A stretch of DNA of 64,000 nucleotides from Arthrobacter frigidicola (GTDB lineage Bacteria; Actinomycetota; Actinomycetes; Actinomycetales; Micrococcaceae), in NCBI GenBank assembly GCA_003602285.1, contig QZVU01000002.1, positions 124,001 to 188,000 on the forward strand, read 5' to 3'. A program made the translations under genes and the position numbers. Below are positions 61,255 through 64,000 of the stretch, in pieces. The notes under the pieces were generated by a model. That model was not told where the DNA came from. It worked only from the letters and a program-made list of their open reading frames with translations, and ran no database searches. Numbering within the stretch: position 1 is the stretch's first letter; every line of letters starts with the position of its first letter.

Positions 61255-62769
61255 TTACAGTTTTGAGGCGAGCCGGTAGTAGGCCGCGTTCCAGCGCAGT
61301 TCACGCTGGAATTCCCGGAGGGTCGTCGAGTCGTCGATGCGCAGGAGTTCGGTCTCGGCGATCACGGCGAAGTCCTCGAAGACCCCCAGGCCCACCGCCG
61401 TGCTGAGCACCGTGTGGTGGGCGGCGCCTGCGCTGAGCCAGGCTGCGGCCGAGGTAGCGAGGTCCGGTGCCGGTTTCCAGACCGCGCGGGCAACCGGAAG
61501 GTTCGGCAGCGGCGCGTCCGGGGGTACGACGTCGACGGCGTTGGCGGTGAGCCGGAAGCGGTCGCGCATGTCGGAGAGGGCGACGACGACGCCGGGCCCG
61601 GGGTCCGTGTCGAACACGAGCCGCACGGGGTCCTCCCGGCCGCCGATGCCCAGGGGGTGCACCTCAAGGGAGGGACGCGCCGTCGTCAGGGTGGGGCAGA
61701 TCTCGAGCATGTGGGCGCCGAGGATCTTCTCCTCCCCCGGAACGAGGTGGTAGGTGTAGTCCTCCATCAGCGAAGCGCCGCCGGGCAGGCCCGCACCCAT
61801 GACCTTCGCGGCGCGCACCAGGACCGCGGTCTTCCAGTCGCCTTCGGCGCCGAAGCCGTAGCCTTTGGCCATGAGCCGCTGGACCGCGAGGCCGGGGAGC
61901 TGCCGCAGTCCCCCGAGGTCCTCGAAACTTGTCGTGAACGCACCGAATCCGCCGGCCTCGAGGAAGGAGAGAAGGCCCAGCTCGAGGCGGGCGCCGTAGC
62001 GCAGGGACTCGTGGCGGTCGCCGCCGCGCCGCAGCTCAGGTGCCACGTGGTAGCTTTCCTCGTATTCGGCAACGAGCTCGTCGATGAGGTGCTCAGGCTG
62101 GGCGTCGACCACCTCCACGAGGTCGTTGACGCCCCACGTGTTGACCGAGACGCCGAAGCGCAGCTCGGCCTCGGTCTTGTCCCCCTCGGTGACGGCGACG
62201 TAGCGCATGTTGTCACCGAAGCGGGCCACCTTCAGCCCGTGCACCGCGGCCCAGCCGGCGCAGGCGCGCTGCCAGCTGGAGACCTGATCGGTGACCGACG
62301 GATTGGTGACGTGCCCGACGACGGTCTTGCGGGGAACGCCGAGCCGCGACTGGATGTATCCGAACTCACGGTCGCCGTGCGCGGCCTGGTTGAGGTTCAT
62401 GAAGTCGAAGTCGATCTCGGCCCAGGGCAGGGCGACATTGATCTGGGTGTGGAGGTGGAGCAGCGGCTTGCGCAGCGCGTCCAGGCCCGTGATCCACATC
62501 TTGGCGGGGCTGAAGGTGTGCATCCAGGCAACGACGCCGATGGCGTTGTCGGCCGCGTTGGCCTCAAGGGCCATCCTGCGGATCGAATCCGAGTCCTTGA
62601 GGGTCGGCTTCCAGACGATCTCCACGGGCAGCCCGGAGTCGTTGAGGATCTTCACGATCTCCTGGGACTGCACCTCCACCTGGGCAAGGGTCTCTTCCCC
62701 GTAGAGGTCCTGGCTGCCGGTGAGAAACCAGATTTCGTAGCTGTCGAGGGTGGTGCGAAGGGAGGTCAT
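61255..62769 (-). CDS. araA: L-arabinose isomerase
   Basis: The 504-residue enzyme converts L-arabinose to L-ribulose. It starts [13 protein letters not shown], has [11 protein letters not shown] and L-L-H-L-H-T-Q, metal-binding Glu/His residues in L-M-E-D-Y-T-Y-H, and the ending [10 protein letters not shown]. Length is normal (about 500). GGAG precedes ATG 62769, which overlaps the araD stop by 4 nt. Confidence 0.97.
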   Translation of the reverse strand: MTSLRTTLDSYEIWFLTGSQDLYGEETLAQVEVQSQEIVKILNDSGLPVEIVWKPTLKDSDSIRRMALEANAADNAIGVVAWMHTFSPAKMWITGLDALRKPLLHLHTQINVALPWAEIDFDFMNLNQAAHGDREFGYIQSRLGVPRKTVVGHVTNPSVTDQVSSWQRACAGWAAVHGLKVARFGDNMRYVAVTEGDKTEAELRFGVSVNTWGVNDLVEVVDAQPEHLIDELVAEYEESYHVAPELRRGGDRHESLRYGARLELGLLSFLEAGGFGAFTTSFEDLGGLRQLPGLAVQRLMAKGYGFGAEGDWKTAVLVRAAKVMGAGLPGGASLMEDYTYHLVPGEEKILGAHMLEICPTLTTARPSLEVHPLGIGGREDPVRLVFDTDPGPGVVVALSDMRDRFRLTANAVDVVPPDAPLPNLPVARAVWKPAPDLATSAAAWLSAGAAHHTVLSTAVGLGVFEDFAVIAETELLRIDDSTTLREFQRELRWNAAYYRLASKL

Positions 62770-63494
62770 CGGGTGGCTCCTGCCTGGGTTGGGGCCTGCG
62801 CGGCGGGCTGACCGTAGACGTTCTGGTAGCGCTCGAAGAGCGAATCGACGTGGGCGTCGGCGATGGCTGCGGGCTCCCCCAGCTGGCGGGAGAGGTGCAC
62901 GGTGCGGGCGACGTCCTCGAGCATGACGGCGGCCTTGACGGCGTCGCGGGCGTCCTTGCCGATGGTGAAAGGGCCGTGGTTCTTCATCAGCACGGCCCGG
63001 GAGCGGTGCCCCGCCAGGGTTTCGACGATGCCCCTGCCGATGGAATCATCGCCGATGACGGCGAAGGGGCCGACCGGCACCTCTCCGCCGAACTCGTCGG
63101 CCATTGCCGTGAGGACGCAGGGAATCGCCTCGCCGCGGGCCGCCCAGGCGGTGGCGTAGGGCGAGTGGGTGTGGACCACCCCGCCGACCTCCGGAAGATG
63201 CCGGTAGACATAGGCGTGGGCCGCGGTGTCGCTTGAGGGTGAACGTTCACATCCGGCGGTGCCCGCGACGACGGAGCCGTCGAGGGTGCACAGGATCTGG
63301 TTTTCGGCGCACAGGTCCTCGTAGCCGACGCCGCTGGGCTTGATGACGAACAGGTCTGCCCCGGGCACGCGGCCGGAGACGTTGCCGCCGGTCCACACGA
63401 CCAGCCCATAACGGACCAGTTCGGCGTGCAGGTCGGCGACCTCCTGGCGGGTGCGGGCGATCGCCTCCTCTAGGGCGGCACTGTTGCCGGTCAT
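62766..63494 (-). CDS. araD: L-ribulose-5-phosphate 4-epimerase
   Basis: A 242-residue class II aldolase-like epimerase that makes D-xylulose 5-phosphate. Zinc ligands are in V-V-H-T-H-S-P-Y and in [22 protein letters not shown] and S-S-D-T-A-A-H-A are the phosphate-binding parts. Start and stop each overlap neighbours by 4 nt. Confidence 0.96.
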   Translation of the reverse strand: MTGNSAALEEAIARTRQEVADLHAELVRYGLVVWTGGNVSGRVPGADLFVIKPSGVGYEDLCAENQILCTLDGSVVAGTAGCERSPSSDTAAHAYVYRHLPEVGGVVHTHSPYATAWAARGEAIPCVLTAMADEFGGEVPVGPFAVIGDDSIGRGIVETLAGHRSRAVLMKNHGPFTIGKDARDAVKAAVMLEDVARTVHLSRQLGEPAAIADAHVDSLFERYQNVYGQPAAQAPTQAGATR

Positions 63495-64000
63495 GCCGAC
63501 ACCGCCTGCACCGGAGAAGCCGAAAGGGCGGAGCGCCGCATCGCCTTGAGCCGGCGCATCACATTGTTGCCGCCGCGGCCGAAGTAGTCGTGCAGCTCCC
63601 GGTATTCGGCGTACAGCGCGGTGTAGGCCTCGGCCCTCCCGGGATCGGGGGTGTACGCGGCGCGCTGCAGACGGCCCATCGCCCGGGCGGCTGCGGAGAT
63701 GTCCGGGTACTCTCCCGCGGCGACGGCGGCATGGATGGCGGAGCCGAGTGCCGGCCCCTGGGCACTTCCAATGACGGAGATGGGCAGATTCAGCACGTCC
63801 GCGTAGGTCTGCATCAGGAAGGAGTTCCGGATGAGCCCACCCGCCGCCACGAATTCGGTCACAGGGACGCCTGAGTCGTTGAAGGCCTCGACGATCCTAC
63901 GGGTTCCGAAAGCCGTCGCCTCGAGGAGCGCCCGGTACACCTCGTGCGGTGCGGTGGCGAGGGTCAGCCCCACGACCAGGCCGGAGAGCTCGTGGTCAAC
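63491..64000 (-). CDS. araB: ribulokinase, C-terminal part (cut by window edge)
   Basis: The visible 169 codons are the end of an FGGY kinase: V-D-H-E-L-S-G-L-V-V-G-L-T-L-A-T-A-P-H-E-V-Y-R, then F-V-A-A-G-G-L-I-R-N-S (adenine-binding region) and G-P-A-L-G-S-A-I-H-A-A-V. Its position before araD and araA identifies it as L-ribulokinase. The reading frame is open to base 64000, so the gene continues beyond the window; promoter and regulator are not visible. Confidence 0.93.
   Translation of the reverse strand, partial: VDHELSGLVVGLTLATAPHEVYRALLEATAFGTRRIVEAFNDSGVPVTEFVAAGGLIRNSFLMQTYADVLNLPISVIGSAQGPALGSAIHAAVAAGEYPDISAAARAMGRLQRAAYTPDPGRAEAYTALYAEYRELHDYFGRGGNNVMRRLKAMRRSALSASPVQAVSA

Overview
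The window is chromosomal DNA from a high-GC actinobacterium. The most likely group is Micrococcaceae (Arthrobacter and relatives), an inference from the gene families (DUF222/HNH protein, LytR_C protein, actinobacterial Tgt, PurSQL, MmsAB/ChvE-type sugar uptake) and from many GTG starts. No insertion sequence, prophage, CRISPR array or rRNA was seen. One tRNA-Ser(GGA) and one small SRP RNA are present.

Layout. 1-3.3 kb: a broken GNAT gene, an intact GNAT/VOC pair, and an acyl-CoA dehydrogenase/SDR pair. 3.5-8.5 kb: a GH76 glycosidase, then an Fe(III) ABC transporter (binding protein, permease, ATPase) behind a DtxR/IdeR-like box. 8.5-14.4 kb: assorted genes including an MFS exporter, a DUF4916 protein, tgt, a LytR_C protein and a small DGLHR protein. 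14.5-20.4 kb: a ribose operon rbsR-A-C-B-K-D with a clear promoter and two adjoining LacI-type operators. 20.4-25.3 kb: a HAD protein, glutathione peroxidase, an MpaB-like protein, tRNA-Ser, a DUF222/HNH gene followed by diverged tandem repeats, and SRP RNA. 25.3-34.3 kb: gluQ, a giant dnaX, recR, an ABC-2 exporter and aspartate kinase. 34.3-39.9 kb: two tandem small paralogues, a large secreted subtilase, a conserved protein and a lipoprotein with a subtilisin-inhibitor-like domain. 40-43.4 kb: purS-purQ-purL. 43.5-45.5 kb: DUF1990, DUF1206 and CoA-binding proteins.

45.6-55.1 kb is a sulfur locus. One S-box (SAM) riboswitch precedes a sulfonate-type transporter (ssuB-A-C) plus an acetyl-CoA-synthetase-like gene. 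A second precedes sfnG, metY and a CoA-binding protein. NAD kinase lies between them on the other strand. I read this as one circuit: organosulfur is imported, desulfonated, and used for O-acetylhomoserine sulfhydrylation, all repressed by SAM, with the acyl-CoA synthetase possibly recycling the acetate released by MetY. 55-56.9 kb: an ECF sigma factor coupled to a membrane-anchored Pro-rich protein. 57.2-64 kb: an L-arabinose catabolic and uptake operon araB(partial)-araD-araA-chvE-mmsA-mmsB.

A recurring feature is a TAnnnT-like -10 hexamer 5-8 nt (usually 6) upstream of a start codon, at about ten genes on both strands. This predicts widespread leaderless transcription. Starts were chosen by Shine-Dalgarno position, operon overlap or this spacing. 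All functions are read from sequence motifs only; no database search was run.
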